Origin: DASQUK01 sp963717085
Lineage (GTDB): Bacteria; Actinomycetota; Acidimicrobiia; Acidimicrobiales; VFJN01
DNA length: 64,000 bases
Assembly: GCA_963717085.1 (NCBI GenBank)
Contig: CAVQVM010000015.1
Coordinates: 310,001-374,000, forward strand
Direction: 5' to 3'
The position numbers and the translations under genes are program-made. The notes under the pieces were generated by a model that worked only from the letters and a program-made list of their open reading frames with translations, had not been told where the DNA came from and did not search any database. Positions 48,054-57,062 of this stretch are shown piece after piece; position 1 is the stretch's first letter, and each line of letters opens with the position of its first letter.

Positions 48054-49946
48054 ATGGCGCAAGGGGCTCAGACGACGAGGGACACGGGCAGCAACAGCAG
48101 GACGGGCTGGCGCCTGATCCTGAGGTCGGTCCGGGCCCGCCGGGCCGGGCTGATCCTCGCGGTGTCCACGGGCCTGGCCTGGACGGCGGCGAAGGTGTCC
48201 ACCGGCCTCATCGTCAAGACCGCGGTCGACCGGGGCATCGAGTCCAACGACATGGCCGCACTAGTCCGCTGGTCACTCACGCTGGGCATCGTCGCCGTCT
48301 TCTCGGCCACGTTCACCGGCCTCCGCCGCTACTTGGCCTTCCGCGAGGCCCGCTGGATCGAGGCCGACCTGCGCGACCGGCTGTTCGCCCATCTCCAGCG
48401 GCTCCACTTCGCGTTCCACGACCGGTCCCAGACCGGCCAGCTCATGAGCCGGGCCAACACCGACCTGCAACAGGTCCAGGCGTTCGTGGTGATGATCCCG
48501 CTGACCATCTCCAACGCCGTGACCGTGCTGGCCGTCACCGTGATCCTCGCTTTCATCGATCCCGTGCTGACCCTGCTGGCGCTGGGCTCGCTGCCGTTCA
48601 TGAACGTGCTGGCCACCCGCTTCTCGCGCCGCCTGTACCCGAGTGTCATGGGGATCCAGCGGGAGTCGGCCGAGCTGGCGGCGGTGGTGGAGGAGTCGGT
48701 CGCGGGCGTGCGGGTGATCAAGGGACTGGGCGCCGAGCGGGTGCAGGCGACGCGGCTGAAGGGTGAGGCCGAGGACGTCTACGGCCAGTCGATGGCCGCC
48801 GCGCGCACCCGGGCGAGCTTCCTGCCGGGCCTCGAGCTGCTGCCCAACATCGGGCTGATCGCCGTGCTCGCCTACGGCGGCCACCAGGTCCTCAACGGCA
48901 ACCTGAGCCTCGGCTCGCTGATCGCGTTCAACATCTACATCGCCATGCTCGTGTGGCCGCTGCGCATGCTGGGCATGATCGTCGCCCAGGCGCAGCGGGC
49001 GGTGGTGTCGGCCGAGCGGGTCGACGAGGTGTTGGCCACCGACCCGTTGGTGGCTGACGCGCCGCACCCGGTCGGGCTCCCCACAGCCCGCCCGGGACAG
49101 GACATCCGCACCCACGGCCACTCGGGCCGGGGGAGCGGGGGGCCTGTCGGTGCGGTGGCGTTCGAGGGGGTGCGCTTCTCCTATGGGGGCCGAACCTCGG
49201 TGCTCGACGGCTTCGACCTGCGCGTGCGGCCGGGCGAGTCGGTGGCGCTGGTGGGGGCGACCGGGTCGGGCAAGACCACGGTGGCGCGGCTCATCCCCCG
49301 CTTCTACGACGTCGAGGCCGGCCGCATCACCCTCGACGGCATCGACGTACGCGACCTGCGCCTGCACGACCTGCGCCAGGCCGTCGGCATCGTGTTCGAG
49401 GACACCTTCCTGTTCAGTGACACGATCGCCGCCAATATCGCGTTCGCCGACCCCGACGCCCCCCACGCCGCCATCGAACGGGCGGCCCAGCTCGCGGGCG
49501 CGGACGAGTTCATCGGCGAGCTGGGGGACGGCTACGCCACTCGCATCGGTGAGCGGGGCTACTCGCTGTCGGGTGGGCAGCGCCAGCGGATCGCCATCGC
49601 GCGCGCCATCCTGGCCGATCCGCGGGTGCTGATCCTCGACGACGCCACCTCCGCGGTCGATCCGACCAAGGAGCACGAGATCCGCGACGCGCTCACCAGC
49701 GTCATGCGTGGCCGGACCACGATCGTGATTGCCCACCGCCCGGCGACCATCGCCCTGGCCGACCGGGTGGTGCTCGTCGACTCCGGCCGGGTCGCCGCCG
49801 AGGGCACCCACGCGTCCCTGCTCGCCACCGACCACCGCTACCGCCAGGTCCTTGCGGCCGCGGCGGCCCGGGAGTCCGCCCGCGTGGCCGCGGGTGCGGA
49901 CGGCAACGGGGACGGGGCTCGCCAGCCCGAGGAGGCCCGGCGCTGA
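48054..49946 (+). CDS. ABC exporter half-transporter 1 (TMD-NBD), degenerate catalytic residue
   Basis: A 630-residue type IV ABC exporter subunit: six transmembrane helices in residues 30-320 and an ATPase domain with Walker A GATGSGKTT (401-409), LSGGQR signature (505-510) and Walker B LILDDATSAVD. The catalytic Glu after the Walker B Asp is replaced by Asp530. The long Gly/His-rich linker (residues 340-366) is not conserved. It is coupled by TGATG to a second half-transporter with the complementary defect, so they form a heterodimer. Substrate unknown; likely drug or lipid efflux across the membrane. Start at the ATG after GAGGGGAAG. Confidence 0.9.
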   Translation: MAQGAQTTRDTGSNSRTGWRLILRSVRARRAGLILAVSTGLAWTAAKVSTGLIVKTAVDRGIESNDMAALVRWSLTLGIVAVFSATFTGLRRYLAFREARWIEADLRDRLFAHLQRLHFAFHDRSQTGQLMSRANTDLQQVQAFVVMIPLTISNAVTVLAVTVILAFIDPVLTLLALGSLPFMNVLATRFSRRLYPSVMGIQRESAELAAVVEESVAGVRVIKGLGAERVQATRLKGEAEDVYGQSMAAARTRASFLPGLELLPNIGLIAVLAYGGHQVLNGNLSLGSLIAFNIYIAMLVWPLRMLGMIVAQAQRAVVSAERVDEVLATDPLVADAPHPVGLPTARPGQDIRTHGHSGRGSGGPVGAVAFEGVRFSYGGRTSVLDGFDLRVRPGESVALVGATGSGKTTVARLIPRFYDVEAGRITLDGIDVRDLRLHDLRQAVGIVFEDTFLFSDTIAANIAFADPDAPHAAIERAAQLAGADEFIGELGDGYATRIGERGYSLSGGQRQRIAIARAILADPRVLILDDATSAVDPTKEHEIRDALTSVMRGRTTIVIAHRPATIALADRVVLVDSGRVAAEGTHASLLATDHRYRQVLAAAAARESARVAAGADGNGDGARQPEEARR

Positions 49947-51736
49947 TGTGGATGGCCTCGGGCGTCAGCGAGGACGACAAGCTCGACCGCGCCGCCGCCC
50001 GTCGTGTCTTGCGCCGGACGGCGAGGATGCTGAGGCCGCAGGCGCGCCGGGTCGCGGGGGCGCTGGCGATGGTCGTCCTGTGGACCGGCACCGTGCTCGC
50101 CGGGCCCTGGCTGGTTCGCTACGGCATCGACCAGGGCATAAACGAGGGCGATGCGGGCGCACTGAATGCGGCCGTGGCCGGCTACGTGGTGGTCGCCATC
50201 CTCGCCTACGTCACCAACCGCATCCAGATCACCCTGATCAGCCGCGTCGGCGAGGACTTCCTCCGCCGCCTCCGCATTCGCGTGTTCGATCACCTGCAAA
50301 GCCTGTCGATGCCGTTCTACGACCGCTCCAAGGCCGGCGTGCTGGTGTCGCGCATGACGTCGGATGTCGACTCCCTCGCCGAGCTGATCCAGCTCGGCCT
50401 GGCCATGTTCGTGTCCAACGCACTGCTGCTGGTGGTGTCGGTGATGGTGCTGACCACCGTGTCCTGGCAGCTCATGCTCGTCTGCATGCTGGGGCTCCCA
50501 CCGGTGATCCTCGCGAGCATCAAGTTCCAGCGCGACTCCAACGACGCCTACCTCGACGTGCGCGACCGGATCGGCTCCACGCTCTCGCACCTGCAGGAGG
50601 GCATCGCCGGGGTGCGGGTCGTCCAGGCCTTCGCCCGCGAGGACGTCGAGGTCGACCGGTTCGAGGAGGGCAACTGGGAGCTCTACGACAGCCACATGCG
50701 CTCGGTGGCGATCTCGGCCTGGTACCTACCCGTCATCGAGCTCGCCGGCTGGGGGACCACCGCCCTGGCCCTCGGCATCGGCGGATGGTGGGTCCACGAA
50801 GGGATGCTGACGGTGGGCACCGTGGCGTTCTTCGTCCTGACGCTCTCCAACCTGTTCGAGCCGGTGCAGCAGCTGAGCCAGCTCTTCAACATGGTGCAGT
50901 CGGCGGGCGCCGGGCTGTCCAAGCTGTACGAGCTGCTCGACACCCCGGTGGACGTGCCCGAGCGACCGGGCGCCGTCGACCTCGGCGGGGCGGGCGACAT
51001 CGAGGTCGACGGGGTCTCGTTCGCGTACGGGGACGGTCCCCGGGTGCTGCGGGACGTGTCGCTGCGGATCCCCACCGGTACCCGGCTCGCGCTGGTGGGG
51101 CCGACCGGCGCGGGCAAGTCAACGCTGGCCAAGCTCGTGGCCCGGCTCTACGACCCGACATCGGGGTCGGTCCGCCTGGGCGGGGTCGACCTGCGTGACG
51201 CCACGTTGGCGTCGCTGCGGGGCCGGATCGTGGTGATCCCGCAGGAGGGGTTCCTGTTCAACGGCACCATCCGCGACAACGTGCGGCTTGCCCGGGAGGA
51301 CGCCACGGACGCCGAGGTCGACGATGCCCTGCGGGCGGTCGGTGCCTACGAGCGCTTCGCGGCGTTGCCCGAGGGCCTCGACACCGAGGTGCGGGAGCGG
51401 GGCAGCCGGCTGTCGGCGGGGGAGAAGCAGCTGGTCTCGCTGGCCCGGGCCGCCCTCGCCGACCCGGCGGTGCTCGTGCTGGACGAGGCCACGTCGAGCC
51501 TCGACCCCGGGACCGAGGTACTGGTCGAGTCTGCGGTCGACCGGTTGCTGGAGGGGCGGACCGTGGTGGTGATCGCCCACCGCCTGTCCACGTCGGAGCG
51601 TGCGGACGTCGTCGGCGTCGTCGACGGCGGCGAGCTGGTCGAGCTCGGCACGCACGCCGACCTGGTGGCCGCGGGCGGTCGCTATGCCAGCCTGTACGCC
51701 ACCTGGGTGGCCGGCATCAGGGCGCCGGCCGTCTGA
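49946..51736 (+). CDS. ABC exporter half-transporter 2 (TMD-NBD), degenerate signature motif
   Basis: A 596-residue partner of the preceding gene. Its TMD covers roughly residues 35-320; the NBD has GPTGAGKST (Walker A), IPQEGFLFNGTIRDN (Q-loop region), VLVLDEATSSLD with an intact catalytic Glu and AHRLST. The signature reads LSAGEK rather than LSGGQ. In heterodimeric exporters such as TM287/288 and BmrCD the degenerate site combines the Walker B-defective NBD with the abnormal signature of the other; the two defects here fall in that same site. ATG start overlapping the upstream TGA. Confidence 0.9.
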   Translation: MWMASGVSEDDKLDRAAARRVLRRTARMLRPQARRVAGALAMVVLWTGTVLAGPWLVRYGIDQGINEGDAGALNAAVAGYVVVAILAYVTNRIQITLISRVGEDFLRRLRIRVFDHLQSLSMPFYDRSKAGVLVSRMTSDVDSLAELIQLGLAMFVSNALLLVVSVMVLTTVSWQLMLVCMLGLPPVILASIKFQRDSNDAYLDVRDRIGSTLSHLQEGIAGVRVVQAFAREDVEVDRFEEGNWELYDSHMRSVAISAWYLPVIELAGWGTTALALGIGGWWVHEGMLTVGTVAFFVLTLSNLFEPVQQLSQLFNMVQSAGAGLSKLYELLDTPVDVPERPGAVDLGGAGDIEVDGVSFAYGDGPRVLRDVSLRIPTGTRLALVGPTGAGKSTLAKLVARLYDPTSGSVRLGGVDLRDATLASLRGRIVVIPQEGFLFNGTIRDNVRLAREDATDAEVDDALRAVGAYERFAALPEGLDTEVRERGSRLSAGEKQLVSLARAALADPAVLVLDEATSSLDPGTEVLVESAVDRLLEGRTVVVIAHRLSTSERADVVGVVDGGELVELGTHADLVAAGGRYASLYATWVAGIRAPAV

Positions 51737-51763
51737 TCGCGTCTGATCGCGGTCGGAGGGGTT

Positions 51764-52012
51764 CTAGAGCTCGATCGGCACGTCCTTCAGGTCCGTCCAG
51801 AGCTCGTTCGGCCGAGAGAATCTGTGGTCGGGCAGTCGTTCGAGCAGCTCGAGCACTGCCGCGCGGGCACCGACGCGCTGGGCCGCCACGAGGAGGTCGG
51901 ACCGGGTGAGTGGTCCGCCGGCGAAGGCATCGCCGATGTGATCGACCACCTCGACCCTGGTGACCGCGAGGTTGACGCTGCTACTGGCGGGGACTGTCTG
52001 GCCGGACATCAT
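51764..52012 (-). CDS. DUF2795-like small protein
   Basis: An 82-residue protein: RVEVVDHIGDAFAGGPLTRSDLLVAAQRVGARAAVLELLERLPDHRFSRPNELWTDL split over three helices, with the 'ltr-x-dL...A...ga...l..L..LPD...' pattern of DUF2795. These small helical proteins have no known function. The ATG pair at 52012/52009 has GGAGG upstream; a longer in-frame start at 52078 lacks one. An AT-rich stretch (52083-52122) upstream is the probable promoter. Confidence 0.62.
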   Translation of the reverse strand: MMSGQTVPASSSVNLAVTRVEVVDHIGDAFAGGPLTRSDLLVAAQRVGARAAVLELLERLPDHRFSRPNELWTDLKDVPIEL

Positions 52013-52171
52013 TGTCCTCCGATCACGCCTTGGTGATTTGGGCCGGACGTGTTTCGGCCCCAGCTGCGAAGACCCCACGGGCCTCCAAAACGTGACATTA
52101 CAGTTAGATGAAACGCCTGCGCTAGACCCTGGGCCGGCGGCTTCCTTGCGCGGCGCGCCCCGACCGGCGCC

Positions 52172-52351
52172 TCAGACCGGCACGGAGACGGTCGCCGGCT
52201 CCTTGTCGGGGCGATGCGCGTTCCCCTCGGCCGGCGGCCCGGCCCGCCGCCGCGGCAGCACCGCATCGATGGCCGCGGCCGCCAGGATCACGACCGCGGG
52301 CTCGGCGGGAGCGCGATAGCGGGTGGGCCACCGTGGGTCCGACCGACGGCG
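52172..52351 (-). pseudogene. C-terminal remnant of a GT39/ArnT-like membrane glycosyltransferase
   Basis: About 59 codons are open between two TGA codons. They encode SDPRWPTRYRAPAEPAVVI, then LAAAAIDAVLPRRRAG and a charged tail. 'RYRAPAEPA..' followed by a hydrophobic helix is the standard C-terminal end of PMT/ArnT-like glycosyltransferases; the neighbouring intact gene has RYRMPADPALVLL at the same place. The 5' part is missing. The rest of the gap (52013-52171) shows only an AT-rich tract that may be a promoter. Confidence 0.55.
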
Positions 52352-52394
52352 TCAGCGGTGGCTAGCCTCGTTCGGATGCCGGGAGCGGGGGGTA

Positions 52395-53771
52395 GTGGCG
52401 GACGCTGATGCGGAGCAGGGGCGGGCCCCGCTCTGGGCTCGTTGGCGCCTGTGGGTCGAGCCGTGGCACCTGTGGCTTGCGGCACTCGTCGTGCTCGGCC
52501 TGGGCATCCGCCTGGGTTACGTCGTGGGCTGGAGCGTGCCGGAGCGCGAGTCGGGCGACGCGATCTACTACCACGTCGGCGCCAACCTGCTCGCCGATGG
52601 CCACGGGTTTCTCCACCCCCTCGCCTTGGCCTTCGCGTTCAGGGAGATGCCGGGCGCGGATCACCCGCCCGCCTACATCGTCTACCTGGCCGCGGCGTCG
52701 GTGGCTGGCTTCCGGAGCTTCTTCGAGCATCAGGTGTGGTCGTGCATCCTGGGGGCCGCCACTGTGGGCGTTGTCGGGTTCGCAGGCAGGCGCATCGGCG
52801 GGAACCGAGCCGGCCTGATCGCCGCGGGCCTGGCCGCGGTGCTCCCGACATTGTGGATGCCGGACGGCTGGGTGCTGTCGGAGACCATCGCGATCTTCGC
52901 GACGGCGCTCGTCATCCTTGCCGCCTACCGATGCTGGGACGATGCCCGGCCGCTCAATGCGATCTGGCTCGGTGTCGCCATTGGGATCGCCGCCCTCAGC
53001 AGGTCGGAGCTGCTGACACTGAGCCCGCTCGTCGTGCTGCCGTTGTTCTGGTTCCGCCGGGCATCGGCGCAGCGGCCGGTCGTGTCGGTCCTGGTGGCGT
53101 TCGCCGCCACGGTGATCGTGATCGGCCCATGGGTTGGGTACAACCTCGCCCGGTTCGACGACGAGACTGTGCTGCTCTCCAACAACCTCGACCGGACGAT
53201 GGCGGCGAGCTGGTGCTCGGATGGCTTCTACGGCCCCATCGTCGGCTACAAGTCGTATCCGTGCCTCGAAGCCGCCGCCGTGGGTGATACGCAGGCCGAG
53301 CAGAACGCCCACGCCGGGGACGTGTGGCGCGCCTATGCCCGGGACCACCTGGGTCGCGTGCCGGCCGTGGCGGCGGCGCGGGTCGGGCGCCTGTGGGGGC
53401 TGTTCCGGCCCACCCAGCAGGTGGATCTGGAGACGACGCTCGCCGGCGGGCCCGAGGGGTGGCCGACCTGGGCCGCGTTCGTGATGACCTGGATCATGCT
53501 GGCCCTGGCGCCGCTGGGCGCGTGGCGCCTGCGTCGACGAGGCAGACCGATCTTCCCGCTGCTGGCGCCGATCATCGCGGTGAGCGCCGGCGCCGCGCTG
53601 ACCTTCGGCCAGCTTCGCTACCGGATGCCCGCCGACCCGGCGTTGGTGTTGCTGGTTGCAGGGCTGGCAGCCGCACCCCGGTCGACGACGTCCGGGGCCG
53701 AACCGGCGGCGGGGGCGGTGCTCAGCGTCGAGCCGGCGCCGGAGCGCCAGGCCGCGTCGGCCGCGACGTGA
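52395..53771 (+). CDS. GT39/ArnT-like polytopic glycosyltransferase
   Basis: A 458-residue membrane protein with about ten predicted helices. The catalytic first loop has SGDAIYYHVGANLLADGHGF (acidic residue of ArnT/PMT_2 type) and GADHPPAYIVYLAA; the C-terminus has RYRMPADPALVLLVAG. These enzymes move a sugar from a polyprenyl-phosphate donor to cell-envelope acceptors. The start at GTG 52395 was chosen since upstream in-frame residues (from 52323) are non-conserved; exact start is uncertain. It lies head-to-head with a remnant of a related gene. Confidence 0.82.
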   Translation: MADADAEQGRAPLWARWRLWVEPWHLWLAALVVLGLGIRLGYVVGWSVPERESGDAIYYHVGANLLADGHGFLHPLALAFAFREMPGADHPPAYIVYLAAASVAGFRSFFEHQVWSCILGAATVGVVGFAGRRIGGNRAGLIAAGLAAVLPTLWMPDGWVLSETIAIFATALVILAAYRCWDDARPLNAIWLGVAIGIAALSRSELLTLSPLVVLPLFWFRRASAQRPVVSVLVAFAATVIVIGPWVGYNLARFDDETVLLSNNLDRTMAASWCSDGFYGPIVGYKSYPCLEAAAVGDTQAEQNAHAGDVWRAYARDHLGRVPAVAAARVGRLWGLFRPTQQVDLETTLAGGPEGWPTWAAFVMTWIMLALAPLGAWRLRRRGRPIFPLLAPIIAVSAGAALTFGQLRYRMPADPALVLLVAGLAAAPRSTTSGAEPAAGAVLSVEPAPERQAASAAT

Positions 53772-53794
53772 TCGGTGGAGCGCCGCGAGGGGAT

Positions 53795-53811
53795 TGCTAC
53801 TATCCACGTAG
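53795..53811 (+). promoter_or_regulatory. Extended -10 promoter candidate for the suf operon
   Basis: TGC-TACTAT (53795-53803) is an extended -10 element. The surrounding CTAC (53797-53800) and GTAG (53808-53811) form a small inverted repeat. It lies about 50 bases before the sufB ATG, within the only AT-richer DNA here. A regulator site for Fe-S status may overlap it, but I cannot match a known SufR or IscR box. Confidence 0.45.
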
Positions 53812-53852
53812 GAGAAATTCACGCGACCACTGCAGTCCAAGAAGGGGACGCC

Positions 53853-55250
53853 ATGGCAGTCGCCGATCTCGACCTGGGGCGCTACAAGCTCGGCTGGTCC
53901 GACGAGGAGAACTACGTCTTCAAGCCCAAGAAGGGCCTGAACGAGGACATCGTCCGCGAGATGTCGTGGATGAAGGGCGAGCCCGACTGGATGCTCAAGT
54001 ACCGCCTCGCATCGCTCCGCCACTTCGAGAAGCGACCCATGCCCACCTGGGGCGGAGACATGTCGGAGATCTACATCGACGACATCTACTACTACGTCAA
54101 GCCCACCAATGCGCAGGTCGACGAGTGGGACGAGCTGCCCGACTCGATCAAGAACACCTACGAGAAGCTGGGCATCCCGGAGGCCGAGCGCAAGTACCTG
54201 GCCGGCGTGACGGCCCAGTACGAGAGCGAGGTCGTGTTCCACCGCAACCGGGAAGACCTCGAGCGCCAAGGCGTCATCTTCTGCGACATGGACACCGCGC
54301 TGCGCGAGTACCCAGAGATCGTCAAGCCGTACTTCGGCACGATCATCCCCAAGAACGACAACAAGTTCGCCGCCCTGAACTCGTCGGTTTGGTCGGGCGG
54401 CTCGTTCATCTACGTGCCGCCGGGCGTCGAGGTGGAGATGCCGCTGCAGGCCTACTTCCGCATCAACGCCGAGAACATGGGCCAGTTCGAGCGCACGCTG
54501 ATCATCGCGGACGAGGGCGCCAAGGTGCACTACATCGAGGGCTGCTCGGCCCCGGTGTACACCACCGACTCGCTGCACTCGGCCGTGGTCGAGATCGTGG
54601 TCAAGCCCAGCGCCCGGGTGACCTACACGACCATCCAGAACTGGTCGAACAACGTCTTCAACCTGGTCACCAAGCGTGCCCGGGTCGAGGCGGAGGGCCA
54701 CATGGAATGGATCGACGGCAACATCGGGTCGCGCCTCACCATGAAGTACCCGGCCGTGTACATGGTCGGCCCCAAGGCGACCGGCGAGGTGCTGTCGGTG
54801 GCCTACGCCGGTCCCGGCCAGCACCAGGACGCCGGCGCCAAGATGGTGCACGCCGCGCCCGAGACCACGTCGAAGATCGTGTCGAAGTCGATCTCCAAGG
54901 GCGGTGGCCGCACGTCGTACCGCGGCCTGGTCCGGGTCGAGGACGACGCCTTCGGCTGCAAGAGCCACGTGCAGTGCGACGCGCTCATCCTCGACGAGGA
55001 CTCGGTGAGCGACACCTTCCCCTACATGGAGGTGGGCGCCCGCGACGCCCAGATCGGCCACGAGGCCACCGTGTCCAAGGTGGCCGACGAGCAGCTCTTC
55101 TACCTCATGAGCCGCGGGCTCTCCGAGGAACAGGCCATGAGCATGGTGGTCAACGGCTTCATCGAGCCGGTCACCCGCACCCTGCCGATGGAGTACGCGG
55201 TGGAGTGGAGCCGCCTGATCGAGCTCCAGATGGAGGGGTCGGTCGGCTGA
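53853..55250 (+). CDS. sufB: Fe-S cluster assembly scaffold SufB
   Basis: A 465-residue SufB, the scaffold of the SufBCD complex on which Fe-S clusters are assembled. NEDIVREMSWMKGEPDWMLKYRLASL, NSSVWSGGSFIYVPPGVEVEMPLQAYFRIN, EGCSAPVYTTDSLHSAVVEIVV, SRLTMKYPAVYMVGPKATGEVLSVAYAG, HAAPETTSKIVSKSISKGGGRTSYRGLV and CDALILDEDSVSDTFPY, containing the conserved Cys/His core. The ATG follows GAAGGGGACGCC. First gene of a five-gene operon. The suf genes sufS, sufU and sufT are not in the window. Confidence 0.95.
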   Translation: MAVADLDLGRYKLGWSDEENYVFKPKKGLNEDIVREMSWMKGEPDWMLKYRLASLRHFEKRPMPTWGGDMSEIYIDDIYYYVKPTNAQVDEWDELPDSIKNTYEKLGIPEAERKYLAGVTAQYESEVVFHRNREDLERQGVIFCDMDTALREYPEIVKPYFGTIIPKNDNKFAALNSSVWSGGSFIYVPPGVEVEMPLQAYFRINAENMGQFERTLIIADEGAKVHYIEGCSAPVYTTDSLHSAVVEIVVKPSARVTYTTIQNWSNNVFNLVTKRARVEAEGHMEWIDGNIGSRLTMKYPAVYMVGPKATGEVLSVAYAGPGQHQDAGAKMVHAAPETTSKIVSKSISKGGGRTSYRGLVRVEDDAFGCKSHVQCDALILDEDSVSDTFPYMEVGARDAQIGHEATVSKVADEQLFYLMSRGLSEEQAMSMVVNGFIEPVTRTLPMEYAVEWSRLIELQMEGSVG

Positions 55251-55347
55251 CAGGCCGGCCACGCGATTCGCTCAGCGGGATCGGCTGTGGGGGTGGCCAC
55301 CCCCGCGAAGAAAACGCGGCACTACCTGGCACAATGTGTCGGTGCCG

Positions 55348-55701
55348 ATGCGCGAGGACTGCAAGCATTTCGAGTCACGCACCTACCGCAATGGAGAAAC
55401 CGTGCGGAAGTGCAACCTCGACCTGGCGCCCGAGGCTCCCTGGCGATGCCCGGAGAACTGCCCCGCCTACGAGCGGCGGTTGGCCGACGTCAACTGGTCG
55501 CACGGCACGCTGGTCACCCCGGAGACGCCCGCCGAGCCGCTCGACGCGCTCGACCGCGCGGACGGTTCGGTGGCCCGCCTGCTGGACGAGGCCGAAGAGA
55601 TCGTCAACTCTGCCGGCCCCGAGATCATGGCCGAGGTCCAAGCCGAGCAGTTCCGCGAGGCGGAACCCCGCTGGCGCCGCTGGTTCCGCCGCAAGCCATG
55701 A
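55348..55701 (+). CDS. Small four-cysteine protein inside the suf operon
   Basis: A 117-residue protein. Four cysteines lie in its first third (MREDCKHFESRTYR, VRKCNLDLAPEAPWRCPENCPAYERR), spaced as a single metal or Fe-S site. The rest is acidic-helical with an RWRRWFRRK C-terminus. No recognised family. It sits between sufB and sufD on the same strand, which suggests a role in Fe-S assembly or delivery. An in-frame GTG at 55336 would add four residues. Confidence 0.68.
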   Translation: MREDCKHFESRTYRNGETVRKCNLDLAPEAPWRCPENCPAYERRLADVNWSHGTLVTPETPAEPLDALDRADGSVARLLDEAEEIVNSAGPEIMAEVQAEQFREAEPRWRRWFRRKP

Positions 55702-55778
55702 CCACTGGCGGCCGGTAGGCTCGAACCTCCGGACTGCGGCGCCCACCTGCTCAGGGCGACCTGCGAAAGGACCAGACG

Positions 55779-57062
55779 CTGAGCACGTTCACCCCTGACG
55801 CGAGCGCCGCGCTCGACGGCCCCGAATGGCTGCGCCGCCGGCGCGCCACGGCGGCCGCGGCGTTCGCCGACGCCAGCCTGCCCACGACCGAGGAAGAGGT
55901 GTGGCGCTACAGCCGCATCGACGACCTCGACCTCGACGACTTCCGGCCGGCGTCGGAGGCGCCAGCGGCCGACGCCGGGGTGGCGGACGGTGCCCTCGAG
56001 CGGCTGCGCCCGCTACTCGATGCCACGCCGGACCGGGCGGCCCTGGTGGTCGCCCGCAACGGGCGGATCGTCCACGCGGAGCTGCGCGACGACCTGGCCG
56101 CCAAGGGCCTGCGCGCCGAGCGGCTGGGCGAGGCCGACGCCGGCGTGCTCGGCGGAGCCATCGACCGGGCGCCCGACGTGTTCCTCGGCTTCAACGACGC
56201 GTTCCTGGCCGAGCCGGTGGTCGTGCGGGTACCCGCCGGTGTCGCCGTCGACGCCCCCGTCGTGGTGGCGCACCTGACCGAGGGCGACGGGCTGGCCGCC
56301 TTTCCCCGGCTGGTGGTCGAGGCCGGCGACGACAGCGAGGTGTCGGTCCTCGAGGTCCAGGCCTCGGGCGCCGAGCCGGGCTTGGTCGTGCCCGTCACCG
56401 AGATCGCGGTCGGGCGCGCCGCCCGGGTCGGCCACCTGACGGTGCAGCAGCTCGGGCTGGCCACCTGGCAGCTCGGGCTGCAGGTCGCCAGCGTGGGGGC
56501 CGATGCGAGCCTGCGCACCACCACAGTGGGCTTCGGCGGCGACTACGCCCGGCTCCGCACCGACTGCCGCATGGTGGGGCGGGGGGCGACCGGCGAGCTG
56601 GATGCCGTCTACTTCGGCGAGGGCGAACAGACCCTCGACTTCCGCACGTTCCAGGACCACGTCGCCCCGGACTGCACGTCGAACCTGTTGTTCAAGGGTG
56701 CGGTCGGTGGACGGTCACGGTCGGTCTACACCGGGATGATCCGGGTGGGGAAGGAGGCGCGCGGCACCAACGCCTTCCAGACCAATCGCAACGTGAAGCT
56801 GTCCGACGGGGCCTGGGCCGAGTCGGTGCCCAACCTGGTGATCGAGAACAACGACGTGCGCTGCAGCCACGCGTCCGCCGTCGGCCCCATCGACGAGGAG
56901 CAGCGCTTCTACCTCGAGAGCCGGGGGGTCGCCACCGACGAGGCCGAGCGCCTCATCGTCAGCGGGTTCTTCGACGAGGTCCTCGGCCGGGCACCGGTTC
57001 CCGCGGTGGTGCCGCTGCTGCGGTTGACGGTCGGGGCCAAGTTCGAGAGGCGAGCCGCCTGA
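55779..57062 (+). CDS. sufD: Fe-S cluster assembly protein SufD, apparent CTG start
   Basis: SufD partners SufB and SufC in Fe-S assembly. Coding sense extends N-terminally of the first GTG (55899) with the family's usual opening LSTFTPDAS, GPEWLRRRRA and LPTTEEEVWRYSRI, beginning at CTG 55779 with AAAGGA upstream; no ATG, GTG or TTG exists in frame between that point and the preceding gene. The C-terminal core has GEGEQTLDFRTFQDH, SNLLFKGAVGGRSRSVYTGMIRV and NLVIENNDVRCSHASAVGPIDEEQ. Length with CTG is 427 residues, normal for SufD. Its TGA overlaps the next ATG (TGATG). Confidence 0.88.
   Translation: MSTFTPDASAALDGPEWLRRRRATAAAAFADASLPTTEEEVWRYSRIDDLDLDDFRPASEAPAADAGVADGALERLRPLLDATPDRAALVVARNGRIVHAELRDDLAAKGLRAERLGEADAGVLGGAIDRAPDVFLGFNDAFLAEPVVVRVPAGVAVDAPVVVAHLTEGDGLAAFPRLVVEAGDDSEVSVLEVQASGAEPGLVVPVTEIAVGRAARVGHLTVQQLGLATWQLGLQVASVGADASLRTTTVGFGGDYARLRTDCRMVGRGATGELDAVYFGEGEQTLDFRTFQDHVAPDCTSNLLFKGAVGGRSRSVYTGMIRVGKEARGTNAFQTNRNVKLSDGAWAESVPNLVIENNDVRCSHASAVGPIDEEQRFYLESRGVATDEAERLIVSGFFDEVLGRAPVPAVVPLLRLTVGAKFERRAA

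Noticed and set aside
55826..57061. Open frame overlapping sufD in another frame that ends with the Rieske sequence
   Set aside because: Only its last 110 codons (from ATG 57062) have Rieske homology. The upstream part is an out-of-frame Arg/Gly-rich shadow of sufD.
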